Positions 1 through 8,367 of a DNA stretch of 53,203 nt are shown one piece after another. The notes under the pieces are model-generated. The model had not been told where the DNA came from, ran no database searches, and saw only the letters and a program-made list of their open reading frames with translations. Position numbers and translations under genes: made by a program. Location of the stretch: contig MTCR01000138.1 in NCBI GenBank assembly GCA_002212725.1, forward strand, positions 1-53,203. The letters are read 5' to 3'. The stretch is from Sphingobacteriales bacterium TSM_CSM. GTDB lineage: Bacteria; Bacteroidota; Bacteroidia; Chitinophagales; UBA2359. Position 1 is the first letter of the stretch. The number at the start of each line of letters is the position of its first letter.

Positions 1-2239
1 TGGTAGCTGCTACACCCGAAACAGAACAGGGCGGGCTGAGCACAATATTGTCTAATCCAATTTCGTCGCGGCTGCCGGCGCCCGATACGTCGCTGCCGGT
101 CCAACGGAGGTATAGTGTGCCGTTGTTTGGCAGTGCCAAGCCGGTAAGTACGGTAGTTCGGGGCACAGTGGCCAAAGCAGGAGCAGCATCGGCAGTTTCG
201 GGAGTAGTATAGTTTAAGGCCGGAACGGGGGTAAAGGTGGTTCCGTTGGTAGAATAGGAGAAGTTGAAAGAACTTGCGCGTCCGGCATCGTTCAGCAGCA
301 AAATATCGTAGGCTACGTTTACCGAGTTGAGGGTGCTGCCGGTAAAGTTGCAAACGGCCAGGGTTACGGTTCCGTTTGCGCTAAAATCGGTACCGGTTGG
401 CTGTATCCACAGCGCCTGATTGGCGCCGGCGTTGTAGTTAAGGGCATAAATACCGCCGCTGGTAACACCGCCGGTGGTAGCGCCCCGGGCATAATCGCCG
501 GTGGTATTTACCCCGCCAAAGTTATACACATCGGAAAAGCCGGTAAAATTCCAGATACCCGATGAAAGTTGCCCTACACCGGGCACGTTGGTAAAGCCGG
601 TTCCGTTAAAGCCGGTAAAGTTAATGGTTAGGGGGGCGCCTGTATAGTCTTCGCACAAATCGGCCGGGGTGCAGTTGGGCAGGGTTACCGTTACGGGTGT
701 TCCGGCGCAGGAGGCGTTGCCCGCATCAACTACGTTTACGTTTACCGTTCCGCCGGTGGCGTTGTTAATGGTAACGGCAATGGGCGAGGCTGTGCCCGAA
801 GCCAGAATGCTGTTGTTGGCGGTGTTGATGACATTATATACCCCGCTGCCGGCAGTGGCGGTAAAACTTACGTTAAAGGTGGCATTGGCGCCGCTGCAGG
901 TGGCGGCTGTTGCGGCAACACCGGTAATGCTGCACACCGGCGAGCAGTTGGGCAGCGTTACGGGTATGGCAGTGCCTGTGCAGGAGGCGTTGCCGGCATC
1001 AACCACATTTACGTTAATGGTGCTTCCGGCGCTGTTGGCTATGGTAACCGAAATGGGCGAGGCTGTGCCCGAAGCCAGAATGCTGTTATTGGCGGTGTTG
1101 ATGACATTATACACGCCCGAACCGCCCGATACGGAAAACGATACATCGAAAACGGCGCTGGTGCCGCTGCAGGTGGCTGTGGTGGCAGATACGCCGGTAA
1201 TGCTGCACGCGGCAGGCAACGAAAGGCTGATATTATCCAGACCAAATTCATCGCGGCTGCCCGTACCGCCCACATCTTGCCCAAACCAGCGCAAAAAGAA
1301 CATGGCGCCGTTGGGTATGTTAAGTCCGGTTAACGTAGTGCTTCGGGGTACGGTGGCAACTGCGGGAGCAGCATCGGCAGCAGCAGTAGAGGTATAATCG
1401 AGGGCGGTAACCTGGGTATAGGTGCTGCCATCGGTTGAGTAAAAGAAGTTAAAGCTGTTGGAGCGCCCCTGGTCGTTCAGCACCAAAAGATCGTAGCTGA
1501 GGTTAAGGGTGGTAATAGCGCTGCCGGTGTTGTTGCATACCTGCAGGTTTACCGTACCGCCTGCGGTGCCGCCAAAATCGGTGCCGGTAGGCTGAATCCA
1601 CAATGCCTGATTGGTTCCGCCACTATAGTTTAGGGCGTAAATGCCGCCGGTGGTTACGCCGCCGGTAGTAGCGCCGCGCGTATAATCGGTGTTGGTAGTG
1701 GTGTTGGCGTTTCCGGGTTTGTAAATATCGCTGAACCCGCTGAAGTTCCAGATTTTAGAATCTAATTGCCCGGCGGGGGCGGGGTTGTTAAACCCGGTTC
1801 CGGTAAAGCCGGTAAAGGCAACGTTAAGCGGGGCGCCGGTAAACGACTGGCAAAAAGTATTGTCACCCAAAGCGCCACTGCGTATCCAGGCGCGCACTAT
1901 GGCAATATCGGCGGCAGAAACAGTACAGGGTGCGGTAAGCGGCATATTGCTGGCGCCGCAGGTAAGCGGCAAACTGCAATCAATTTTTATTACATACGGG
2001 CTGGCGGTTTCTAAAAACGGACGCACAGCGGGCGGGCATTGTGTTCCGCCGTTTAAAACACTCAGGTAGGTGGTTTGGTTATACCCGCTCGAAGGTGAAG
2101 TTGCCCCGTGGCAGTTGGCACACCCATAGTTGGTAATAAACGTTTGAATGTTGGGATTGTAGTAATAAGGCTGTGCCTGCGTATTGGTACAGACAAGTAA
2201 AAATAAAGCGAAAAAGAGCGTAGAAAAAAGTGTTTTCAT
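1..2239 (-). CDS. Secreted surface protein with N-terminal cytochrome c motif, partial (C-terminus beyond left edge)
   Basis: The frame is open from the ATG at 2239 to the left edge (about 746 codons), so it has no stop in the window. Residues 1-22 form a signal peptide ending TQA. A haem-binding CANCH motif follows at residues 40-44, and a candidate distal Met lies in SNMP at residue 99, before a DIAIVRAWIRSGA helix like those of small cytochrome c domains. The rest is surface-protein material: a jelly-roll-like module (about nt 1230-1880), two SprB-like repeats (about 951-1205 and 668-935) and a second copy of the jelly-roll-like module (about 50-650). Module order and composition suggest a T9SS substrate whose sorting domain would lie outside the window. 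The haem role is inferred from the motif only. It is divergent from the DUF3089 gene. Confidence 0.85.
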   Translation of the reverse strand, partial: MKTLFSTLFFALFLLVCTNTQAQPYYYNPNIQTFITNYGCANCHGATSPSSGYNQTTYLSVLNGGTQCPPAVRPFLETASPYVIKIDCSLPLTCGASNMPLTAPCTVSAADIAIVRAWIRSGALGDNTFCQSFTGAPLNVAFTGFTGTGFNNPAPAGQLDSKIWNFSGFSDIYKPGNANTTTNTDYTRGATTGGVTTGGIYALNYSGGTNQALWIQPTGTDFGGTAGGTVNLQVCNNTGSAITTLNLSYDLLVLNDQGRSNSFNFFYSTDGSTYTQVTALDYTSTAAADAAPAVATVPRSTTLTGLNIPNGAMFFLRWFGQDVGGTGSRDEFGLDNISLSLPAACSITGVSATTATCSGTSAVFDVSFSVSGGSGVYNVINTANNSILASGTASPISVTIANSAGSTINVNVVDAGNASCTGTAIPVTLPNCSPVCSITGVAATAATCSGANATFNVSFTATAGSGVYNVINTANNSILASGTASPIAVTINNATGGTVNVNVVDAGNASCAGTPVTVTLPNCTPADLCEDYTGAPLTINFTGFNGTGFTNVPGVGQLSSGIWNFTGFSDVYNFGGVNTTGDYARGATTGGVTSGGIYALNYNAGANQALWIQPTGTDFSANGTVTLAVCNFTGSTLNSVNVAYDILLLNDAGRASSFNFSYSTNGTTFTPVPALNYTTPETADAAPALATVPRTTVLTGLALPNNGTLYLRWTGSDVSGAGSRDEIGLDNIVLSPPCSVSGVAAT
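668..1205 (-). repeat. Two near-identical SprB-like repeat units in the coding region
   Basis: The segments at about 668-935 and 951-1205 are diverged direct copies. They share long blocks, for example around 799-840 and 1070-1111, where the sequence is almost unchanged. Each encodes one approximately 90-residue repeat ending in a TLPNC-type segment. The jelly-roll-like modules on either side (about 50-650 and 1230-1880) are also paralogous, so the gene appears to have grown by internal duplication. Confidence 0.75.
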
Positions 2240-2305
2240 ATTAGTTGATTTTAATTTTTAAAATAAAAACATCTGTAAATTATCTTTCCGGCTGAATTGT
2301 ATGTG

Positions 2306-2313
2306 CAAAAATA
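2306..2313 (-). promoter_or_regulatory. Candidate -7 element for the cytochrome/surface protein gene
   Basis: The minus strand reads TATTTTTG, an exact match to the Bacteroidota TAnnTTTG element, 67 bases upstream of the ATG. I find no TTG at the right distance, so only half of the consensus is present. Confidence 0.4.
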
Positions 2314-2487
2314 GTTAAAATTGCCCTAACTCCTGCACTTTTAGGGTTATTAAACTGTTAAGATAATGATAACCCGGTTTGCAAAAAGCAACAATTCGGG
2401 TTCTTGCTTTGATTTACAGAAGTTCCTGGCATTAGCACTTTCTTTATTGTTTGCTGCTCCCTCTCCAAAACAAACCCATTGCTTTTT

Positions 2488-3489
2488 ATGTGGCGCATTT
2501 TACTTTTTCTTTGCTTTTCGGTTACAACGGTAGTGGCTGCACAGCAAGGTAAAACACCACCGCCGCCCGATTATGCCGATACAAAAAACTGGGCGGCTTT
2601 GCCAGAGAAAACCGATTTTGCCGATTTATTGCCGGATTCAACCCTGCTGCACAACGGTGAAGACACGGCCCATGTTGATGTGTTTTTTATACACCCAACC
2701 ACTTACAAAGGAAAGCGCAAAACCTGGAATGCCGATGTAAAAAACCCGAAACTGAACCAAAAAACCGATGAAACTACTATTATGCACCAGGCAAGCGTGT
2801 TTAACGGCAGTTGCCGCATATATGCACCGCGCTACCGGCAGGCGCACATACGGGTGTACTATACCAAAAACAAACATAAAGCAATAGCCGCCTTAGATAC
2901 CGCTTATGCCGATGTGGAGCGGGCATTTGAATATTACCTGAACCACTACAACCAAGGACGCCCCATTATTATTGCCTCGCACAGCCAGGGCAGCACCCAT
3001 GCCAAACGTCTGCTGCAGGAGTTTTTTGATGGTAAACCGCTTTACAACCAGTTAGTTGTTGCCTATATTGCCGGTATGCCTATACGCAAAACCGATTTTA
3101 CCAATATTGAACCCTGCGCTAACCCCTCGCAAACCGGCTGTTTTAATTCATGGAATACGTGGGTGTGGGGGGCTAAACCAAAAAAAATCTTTCAAAATGC
3201 CATTGCCACCAACCCCCTGAACTGGACAATTGACAGTACTTATGCCGACATTACCGAAAATGAAGGCAGTTTGTTGGGTAATTTTAAAAACATTGTACCG
3301 CAACTTACCGATGCCCAAACCTACCGGGGCATTGTTTGGGTTCACAGACCTCCGGTGAAAGGCAGATTCCTTTTCCTCATTAAAAACTACCATGTTGCTG
3401 ACTATAACCTGTTTTACATGAACATTCGACACAACGCTACACACCGCATCGGGCAGTTTTTCAACAATAAACATACAACCAAACACTAA
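2488..3489 (+). CDS. DUF3089 family alpha/beta hydrolase-like secreted protein
   Basis: A 333-residue protein starting at ATG 2488; the TTG at 2479 would add three residues and is less likely. The N-terminus is a signal peptide (WRILLFLCFSVTTVVA), so the protein is exported. The segment HVDVFFIHPTTY and the nucleophile elbow ASHSQGS (Ser about 166) match the DUF3089 family, which has an alpha/beta-hydrolase fold and unproven substrates. A C-terminal HVADYNLFYMNIR segment could supply the catalytic His. thiL follows after 55 bases on the same strand, so the two may be co-transcribed, though nothing links them functionally. Confidence 0.85.
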   Translation: MWRILLFLCFSVTTVVAAQQGKTPPPPDYADTKNWAALPEKTDFADLLPDSTLLHNGEDTAHVDVFFIHPTTYKGKRKTWNADVKNPKLNQKTDETTIMHQASVFNGSCRIYAPRYRQAHIRVYYTKNKHKAIAALDTAYADVERAFEYYLNHYNQGRPIIIASHSQGSTHAKRLLQEFFDGKPLYNQLVVAYIAGMPIRKTDFTNIEPCANPSQTGCFNSWNTWVWGAKPKKIFQNAIATNPLNWTIDSTYADITENEGSLLGNFKNIVPQLTDAQTYRGIVWVHRPPVKGRFLFLIKNYHVADYNLFYMNIRHNATHRIGQFFNNKHTTKH

Positions 3490-3544
3490 AAAGTACTTCA
3501 CTTCAGCACCATAAACTGTAAACAATATTATACATCAAACATTC

Positions 3545-4609
3545 ATGAATAACCAAAATAACGGACACCAAGCCGGCAACGGTAAAAAAACGCTTACACC
3601 GGTAAGCAAACTGGGGGAATTTGGCCTCATTAACCACCTTACCCATAACCTGAAACTGCAAAATGCCTCCTCCATAAAAGGCATTGGCGACGATGCCGCC
3701 GTAATAGACAACCGCGGTAAACTTACCATTGTAACCACCGATATGCTGGTAGAAGGCATTCATTTTGATTTTATGTACACTCCCATGATGCATTTGGGTT
3801 ATAAATCGGTAGTGGTAAACCTTTCCGATATTTATGCCATGAACGCCACACCCAAACAAATTACCATGGCTGTTGCTATTTCGAGCCGCTTTACCGTTGA
3901 AGCTATGGAAGAATTTTATGCCGGCGTAGAAAAAGCCTGCAACTATTACAAGGTTGATTTGGTTGGCGGCGATACCACCTCCTCAAGAAAAGGCATGATT
4001 ATTTGTGTAACCGCCCTTGGCGAAGCACAACCCGCCGATATTGTTTACCGAAACACCGCACAAGAACACGACTATATCTGCGTTTCGGGCGATTTGGGTG
4101 GGGCTTACCTTGGTTTGCAAATTCTGGAGCGCGAAAAAAAACTCTACCTCGAAGACCCCGACATTCAGCCCGATTTAGAAACCAATGCCTATGTGGTGGG
4201 CAGGCAATTGAAGCCCGAAGCCCGCAACGATATTGCAGATATCCTTAAATCACTTGGCATAAAACCCACTGCCATGATAGATGTTTCCGACGGACTCTCC
4301 TCCGACCTGCTGCATATTTGCACCCAATCGGGTTTGGGCTGCCGGATTTTTGAAGAAAATATACCTATGCACCCCCAAAGCGTTGAAGCAGCACAAATGT
4401 TTAACCTTCCGCCGCTTACCTGCGCCCTTAACGGAGGCGAAGACTACGAACTGCTCTTTACCGTTAAACCCTCCGATATTGAAAAACTGGAAGGCATACA
4501 CGGCATTGCGGTAATAGGAAGAATGACTCCTGCTGCCGAAGGCGCTAAATTATTTACCACCGGCGGGCAAACACACCGGTTAGTGGCGCAAGGCTGGCAA
4601 CACCTGTAA
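3545..4609 (+). CDS. thiL: Thiamine-monophosphate kinase
   Basis: Phosphorylates thiamine monophosphate to thiamine diphosphate, the last step of the cofactor pathway, in the cytoplasm. The 354-residue product has the family landmarks in order: GEFGLI near the N-terminus, the metal/ATP-binding GIGDDAAVI (about residue 46), DMLVEGIHFD (about 66), VGGDTTSS (about 141) and DVSDGLSSDL (about 247). Length is normal apart from a polar extension of about 20 residues before the conserved core. ATG 3545 is the first suitable start. The cofactor is required by the E1 dehydrogenase encoded 1.5 kb downstream, but the genes are not adjacent. Confidence 0.95.
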   Translation: MNNQNNGHQAGNGKKTLTPVSKLGEFGLINHLTHNLKLQNASSIKGIGDDAAVIDNRGKLTIVTTDMLVEGIHFDFMYTPMMHLGYKSVVVNLSDIYAMNATPKQITMAVAISSRFTVEAMEEFYAGVEKACNYYKVDLVGGDTTSSRKGMIICVTALGEAQPADIVYRNTAQEHDYICVSGDLGGAYLGLQILEREKKLYLEDPDIQPDLETNAYVVGRQLKPEARNDIADILKSLGIKPTAMIDVSDGLSSDLLHICTQSGLGCRIFEENIPMHPQSVEAAQMFNLPPLTCALNGGEDYELLFTVKPSDIEKLEGIHGIAVIGRMTPAAEGAKLFTTGGQTHRLVAQGWQHL

Positions 4610-4747
4610 CATAAAACGGCCGGACCGGAAATTAGCCAAACACGCAACAGGCTGTTTTTTTTGTTTGCCAGCACAGGAAGTTTAAAACAAAGTGTTTCAG
4701 GCGGTTTTTTTCGGTTCAAAACAAGCAAGAATATTAACCTTTGCCAC

Positions 4748-4755
4748 TAATTTTG
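4748..4755 (+). promoter_or_regulatory. Candidate -7 element for the SPOR protein gene
   Basis: TAATTTTG is an exact TAnnTTTG match in the 258-base gap after thiL, about 110 bases before the ATG at 4868. A -33 TTG at proper spacing is not evident. Confidence 0.4.
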
Positions 4756-4867
4756 TAAATTGTACACAGTTTTTGAGGTAATACAGGCAAACTATCCCGG
4801 CAGTCGCTAAAGCAATAAAATATTGCTGTAACCATTATTGTAATTACTTGCACAAAAATGCTATTCT

Positions 4868-5977
4868 ATGCTTTCATTTAAAAACTACCTACTGTTTTAC
4901 TGTTTATTAACAGCAGCCACAGGCACTTATGCCCAGCAAAGCTACAACAACTATGTTGGCAATGGCAGTGCCGGCAACAGCAACTACGGCAGCTACATTT
5001 ATACCGGAGGGCTGAGCCGGGATCAAGTGCAATTTATCCAAATGCTTTCCAGATACAAATACCCTATGCAGGAAGTATCGGCATCGGGCGGCGTTACCGA
5101 AGTTTGCTTAGGTCCCATTTACAACGGCGGCGAAGCAGAACTTATCTTAAACGACATGCGTTCAAGTGGTTTTTCCGGTGCTTACCTGGGTAGCAGCCCA
5201 AGCGCAAAAAAAGAACAGGGAAGCCAGGTAAACGTTTCTGACAAGCACGCCGGCAGCACCGGCGAATGGCCGCCTTATAGTACTGCTTCATATACAAACA
5301 GCGCCGGCGGTGTAGATAAAACCGGTATGACCATATATACACCCCAAATACAACCGGGCAAATCCGAAAACAACTCAAATTCAGGCGCCGGTTACTACCA
5401 GCCAAACGATGCTTCGGGCGTTACTTTCAAGGGGTCTCATAATGGCGGTAATTCTTCCATACAGTTTATTCCGCCTCCCCAGCACGATTTTCAGGAAGAC
5501 CGGCTCAACGATGCACTTTCAAAGGTAGGTCTTGATTTATATGCCCAACTACCCGAAACACAAAAGGTGCTGAACCAAAAAATTGAAGAGGCTGCCCCGG
5601 CAAATCCGCGCAGCATTAATGACAATGATGATTACAAGGCTAAAGAACCTTTAACAACCTTTGACAAAGGCGCTCTGCTGCCGGTGTTTTTTGTTCAGGT
5701 GGCAGCCCTCAACACCTCTGCCGAAGCAACTCAGTATGAAAATTTATCATCGGATTATACGGTTTACCTGCAACAGGAAAACAACCTTTACAAAGTATTG
5801 GTAGGTCCGTTGTATTCGCAGGCCGATGCCGCTGCTCAAAGCAAAATACTTAATAAGAAAGGGTTTACCGGCGCATTCCAAAAAAATGCGGCTTACTACC
5901 AAAGAGAACCACAAATTATTTTAACCAAAGACGGCAAAGCAACTGCCGGCATAGAAGTAATTTACCCTCAAAAGTAA
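4868..5977 (+). CDS. Exported SPOR-domain protein with two SPOR-like units
   Basis: A 369-residue protein with a signal peptide (cleavage probably after TGTYA, residue about 22). The C-terminal region from about residue 270 to 343 (PVFFVQVAAL ... LYKVLVGPLYSQADA ... GFTGAF) is a typical SPOR domain, a fold that binds denuded peptidoglycan glycan strands in the periplasm or cell wall. Residues about 55-108 (VQFIQMLSRY ... VCLGPIYNGGEAE ... GFSGAYLG) repeat the same pattern in degenerate form. The middle is low-complexity, rich in Asn, Ser and Gly. A cell-envelope or division role is inferred from the domain alone. Confidence 0.85.
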   Translation: MLSFKNYLLFYCLLTAATGTYAQQSYNNYVGNGSAGNSNYGSYIYTGGLSRDQVQFIQMLSRYKYPMQEVSASGGVTEVCLGPIYNGGEAELILNDMRSSGFSGAYLGSSPSAKKEQGSQVNVSDKHAGSTGEWPPYSTASYTNSAGGVDKTGMTIYTPQIQPGKSENNSNSGAGYYQPNDASGVTFKGSHNGGNSSIQFIPPPQHDFQEDRLNDALSKVGLDLYAQLPETQKVLNQKIEEAAPANPRSINDNDDYKAKEPLTTFDKGALLPVFFVQVAALNTSAEATQYENLSSDYTVYLQQENNLYKVLVGPLYSQADAAAQSKILNKKGFTGAFQKNAAYYQREPQIILTKDGKATAGIEVIYPQK

Positions 5978-6021
5978 ACACAACTTACGCCCGGCCAAGC
6001 GCAGCAATACCATTTTAGTAG

Positions 6022-6029
6022 TACCTTTG
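6022..6029 (+). promoter_or_regulatory. Candidate -7 element for the fused E1 gene
   Basis: TACCTTTG matches TAnnTTTG exactly. It ends one base before a 14-bp inverted repeat, so transcription would begin at the foot of that hairpin. No clear -33 TTG is seen. Confidence 0.45.
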
Positions 6030-6076
6030 CGGCGGTAAAAACAAACAGGCAACTTTTCCTGCTGTTTTTACCGCCG
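6030..6076 (+). promoter_or_regulatory. Strong stem-loop in the 5' leader of the E1 gene
   Basis: Arms 6030-6043 (CGGCGGTAAAAACA) and 6063-6076 are perfect reverse complements, with a 19-base loop. The hairpin would form the very 5' end of the mRNA if the -7 element at 6022 is used, 31 bases before the ATG. No T-run follows, so it does not look like a terminator; an mRNA-stabilising or translation-control role is possible. Confidence 0.65.
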
Positions 6077-6107
6077 TTCTTATGTTCACTAACCACATCA
6101 TTATGCC

Positions 6108-8117
6108 ATGCCCACCTCACAAACTTCTGCCATTCATATAGCATATAACCGCCGCAACTACTCCAATGAGTTGCTGCTCGACTTGTACGAAGCCATAAAA
6201 CTGCCCCGCCTTATTGAAGAAAAAATGCTCAACCAACTGCGAATGAACAAAATCAGCAAGTGGTTTTCGGGCATTGGGCAGGAAGCCATTGCCATTGGAG
6301 TAACCAAAGCATTGCAGCCCGATGAATATATTTTGCCCATGCACCGCAACCTGGGCGTTTTTACCGCCCGAAACATGAACCTGCAACAACTGTTTGAGCA
6401 GTGGCAGGGTAAAGCCGGCGGCTTTTCGCAGGGGCGCGAGCGCTCATTTCATTTTGGCAGCAACCCGCACCATATTGTGGGCATGATTTCGCACTTAGGC
6501 CCGCAATTGGCCGTAGGCAGCGGCATAGCATTAGCCGGTGTCCTTAACAAAAAGCCGCAGGTTGCCGTAGCCTTTTCGGGCGAGGGCGGCACCAGTGAAG
6601 GCGATTTTCATGAGGCGCTCAACGTGGCAGCGGTATGGCAACTACCCGTTATCTTCCTCATAGAAAACAACGGCTACGGACTTTCTACCCCCACCAACGA
6701 ACAGTACCGCTGCAAGCAACTGGTTGACCGCGCCCTGGGATACGGCATGGAAGGCGTACAAATTGACGGCAACAACCTGCTGGAGGTGTACCACACCATT
6801 AGCACACTTGCCCGCTCCATGCGCCAAAATCCCCGGCCCGTACTGGTAGAAGCCCTTACCTTCCGCATGAGGGGGCACGAAGAAGCATCGGGTACCAAAT
6901 ATGTGCCGCAAACCCTCATGGACGAATGGGCAAAAAAAGACCCCGTAACCAATTATGAAAACTACCTGCTTTCAGAAGGTATTTTAACCCCCGATATGCA
7001 AAAGCAGGTAGAAAATACCATTAACAAAAAAATAAATGCCGAACTGAAAGCGGCTTACGCACAACCCGAAGTAACCCCCGATACCGAAGCCGAACTGCAC
7101 GATGTTTATAAACCACATAAACCCGCCATACTAACCCCCAAAACAGGCACACAAACCGACAAACGTTTTGTGGAAGCCATTTCAGACGGGCTGCGGCAGG
7201 CTATGCAACTGCACCCCAATCTGGTACTCATGGGGCAGGATATTGCCGAATACGGCGGCGTGTTTAAAATTACCGAAGGTTTTGTGGCACAGTTTGGCAA
7301 AGAGCGCGTGCGCAACACCCCGCTGTGCGAATCGGCAATACTGGGCATTGCGCTGGGCATGTCAATAAAAGGGTACAAAACCATGGTAGAAATGCAGTTT
7401 GCCGATTTTGTTACCTGCGGGTTTAACCAAATTATTAACAACCTTTGCAAAAGCCACTACCGCTGGGGGCAAAATGCCGATGTGGTAGTGCGTATGCCCA
7501 CCGGCGCCGGCGTAGGTGCGGGTCCTTTCCACTCACAGAGCAACGAAGCCTGGTTTTTCCACTCGCCCGGCATGAAAATTGTCTATCCCTCAAACCCCTA
7601 CGATGCCAAAGGGCTTTTGCTTGCCGCCATAGACGACCCCAACCCGGTAATGTATTTTGAACACAAAGTCCTTTACCGCAGCATACATGCCGCCATACCC
7701 GATGAACCCTACACCATACCCATCGGAAAAGCAGCCGTGGTAAAAGACGGCACCGATATAAGCATTATTACCTATGGTATGGGCGTACACTGGGCGCTCA
7801 AAGCCCTTGCCCTCCACCCGCAGGTAAATGCCGAAGTAATTGACCTGCGCACCCTGCTGCCCTTAGATACCGAAACCATTTACCAATCTGTGCGCAAAAC
7901 CGGTAAAGCGCTGGTATTGCACGAAGATAGCCTTACCGGCGGCATTGGCGGCGAAATTGCCGCCCTCATTGGACAACATTGTTTTGAACATTTAGATGCG
8001 CCCGTGGTTCGCAGCGGCGCTTTAGATACACCCGTGCCGTTTGCCATACCGCTGGAAAAAAACTACCTGCCCGAAGAGCGTTTTGTGCAGGCGCTGCTAC
8101 AGTTGTGGGAATATTAA
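6108..8117 (+). CDS. 2-oxoacid (probably branched-chain) dehydrogenase E1, alpha and beta subunits fused
   Basis: A 669-residue thiamine-diphosphate enzyme that decarboxylates a 2-oxo acid and passes the acyl group to a lipoylated E2. Residues about 25-310 are the alpha part, with SGIGQEAIAIG, HRNLGVF, GEGGTSEGDFHEALN and the cofactor-binding ENNGYGLS. Residues about 345-669 are the beta part, with GQDIAEYGGVFKITEGF, NTPLCESAILGIALG and VVRMPTGAG. Fused E1 chains of this length are common in Bacteroidota and usually annotated as branched-chain or generic dehydrogenase E1. The usual GDG of the cofactor motif reads GEG here. The E2 gene at 25415-26710 is a possible but unproven partner, since it looks more like a pyruvate dehydrogenase E2. 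Confidence 0.9.
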   Translation: MPTSQTSAIHIAYNRRNYSNELLLDLYEAIKLPRLIEEKMLNQLRMNKISKWFSGIGQEAIAIGVTKALQPDEYILPMHRNLGVFTARNMNLQQLFEQWQGKAGGFSQGRERSFHFGSNPHHIVGMISHLGPQLAVGSGIALAGVLNKKPQVAVAFSGEGGTSEGDFHEALNVAAVWQLPVIFLIENNGYGLSTPTNEQYRCKQLVDRALGYGMEGVQIDGNNLLEVYHTISTLARSMRQNPRPVLVEALTFRMRGHEEASGTKYVPQTLMDEWAKKDPVTNYENYLLSEGILTPDMQKQVENTINKKINAELKAAYAQPEVTPDTEAELHDVYKPHKPAILTPKTGTQTDKRFVEAISDGLRQAMQLHPNLVLMGQDIAEYGGVFKITEGFVAQFGKERVRNTPLCESAILGIALGMSIKGYKTMVEMQFADFVTCGFNQIINNLCKSHYRWGQNADVVVRMPTGAGVGAGPFHSQSNEAWFFHSPGMKIVYPSNPYDAKGLLLAAIDDPNPVMYFEHKVLYRSIHAAIPDEPYTIPIGKAAVVKDGTDISIITYGMGVHWALKALALHPQVNAEVIDLRTLLPLDTETIYQSVRKTGKALVLHEDSLTGGIGGEIAALIGQHCFEHLDAPVVRSGALDTPVPFAIPLEKNYLPEERFVQALLQLWEY

Positions 8118-8367
8118 CCGCCAACCTGCTTGCGCAAGGCAGCGCCTTGGCGTTGTGTAACCTTCTGAGGGGGTAAATTGTAATTGTTTACCGCCATAAA
8201 TAAACAATAGCACCTTCCGGGGTTGTACAGTTTTTTGCCGGTCCGGGCAACCTTTTGGGCGCTTTTGGTATTTTTTACACATAGAGCCAACTCTTACTTG
8301 CCGTTTAGTGTGTAAGCAGCCCAAGAGGGAATTCACACATTTTATATATCCAACTCCCGTCCGCCTT

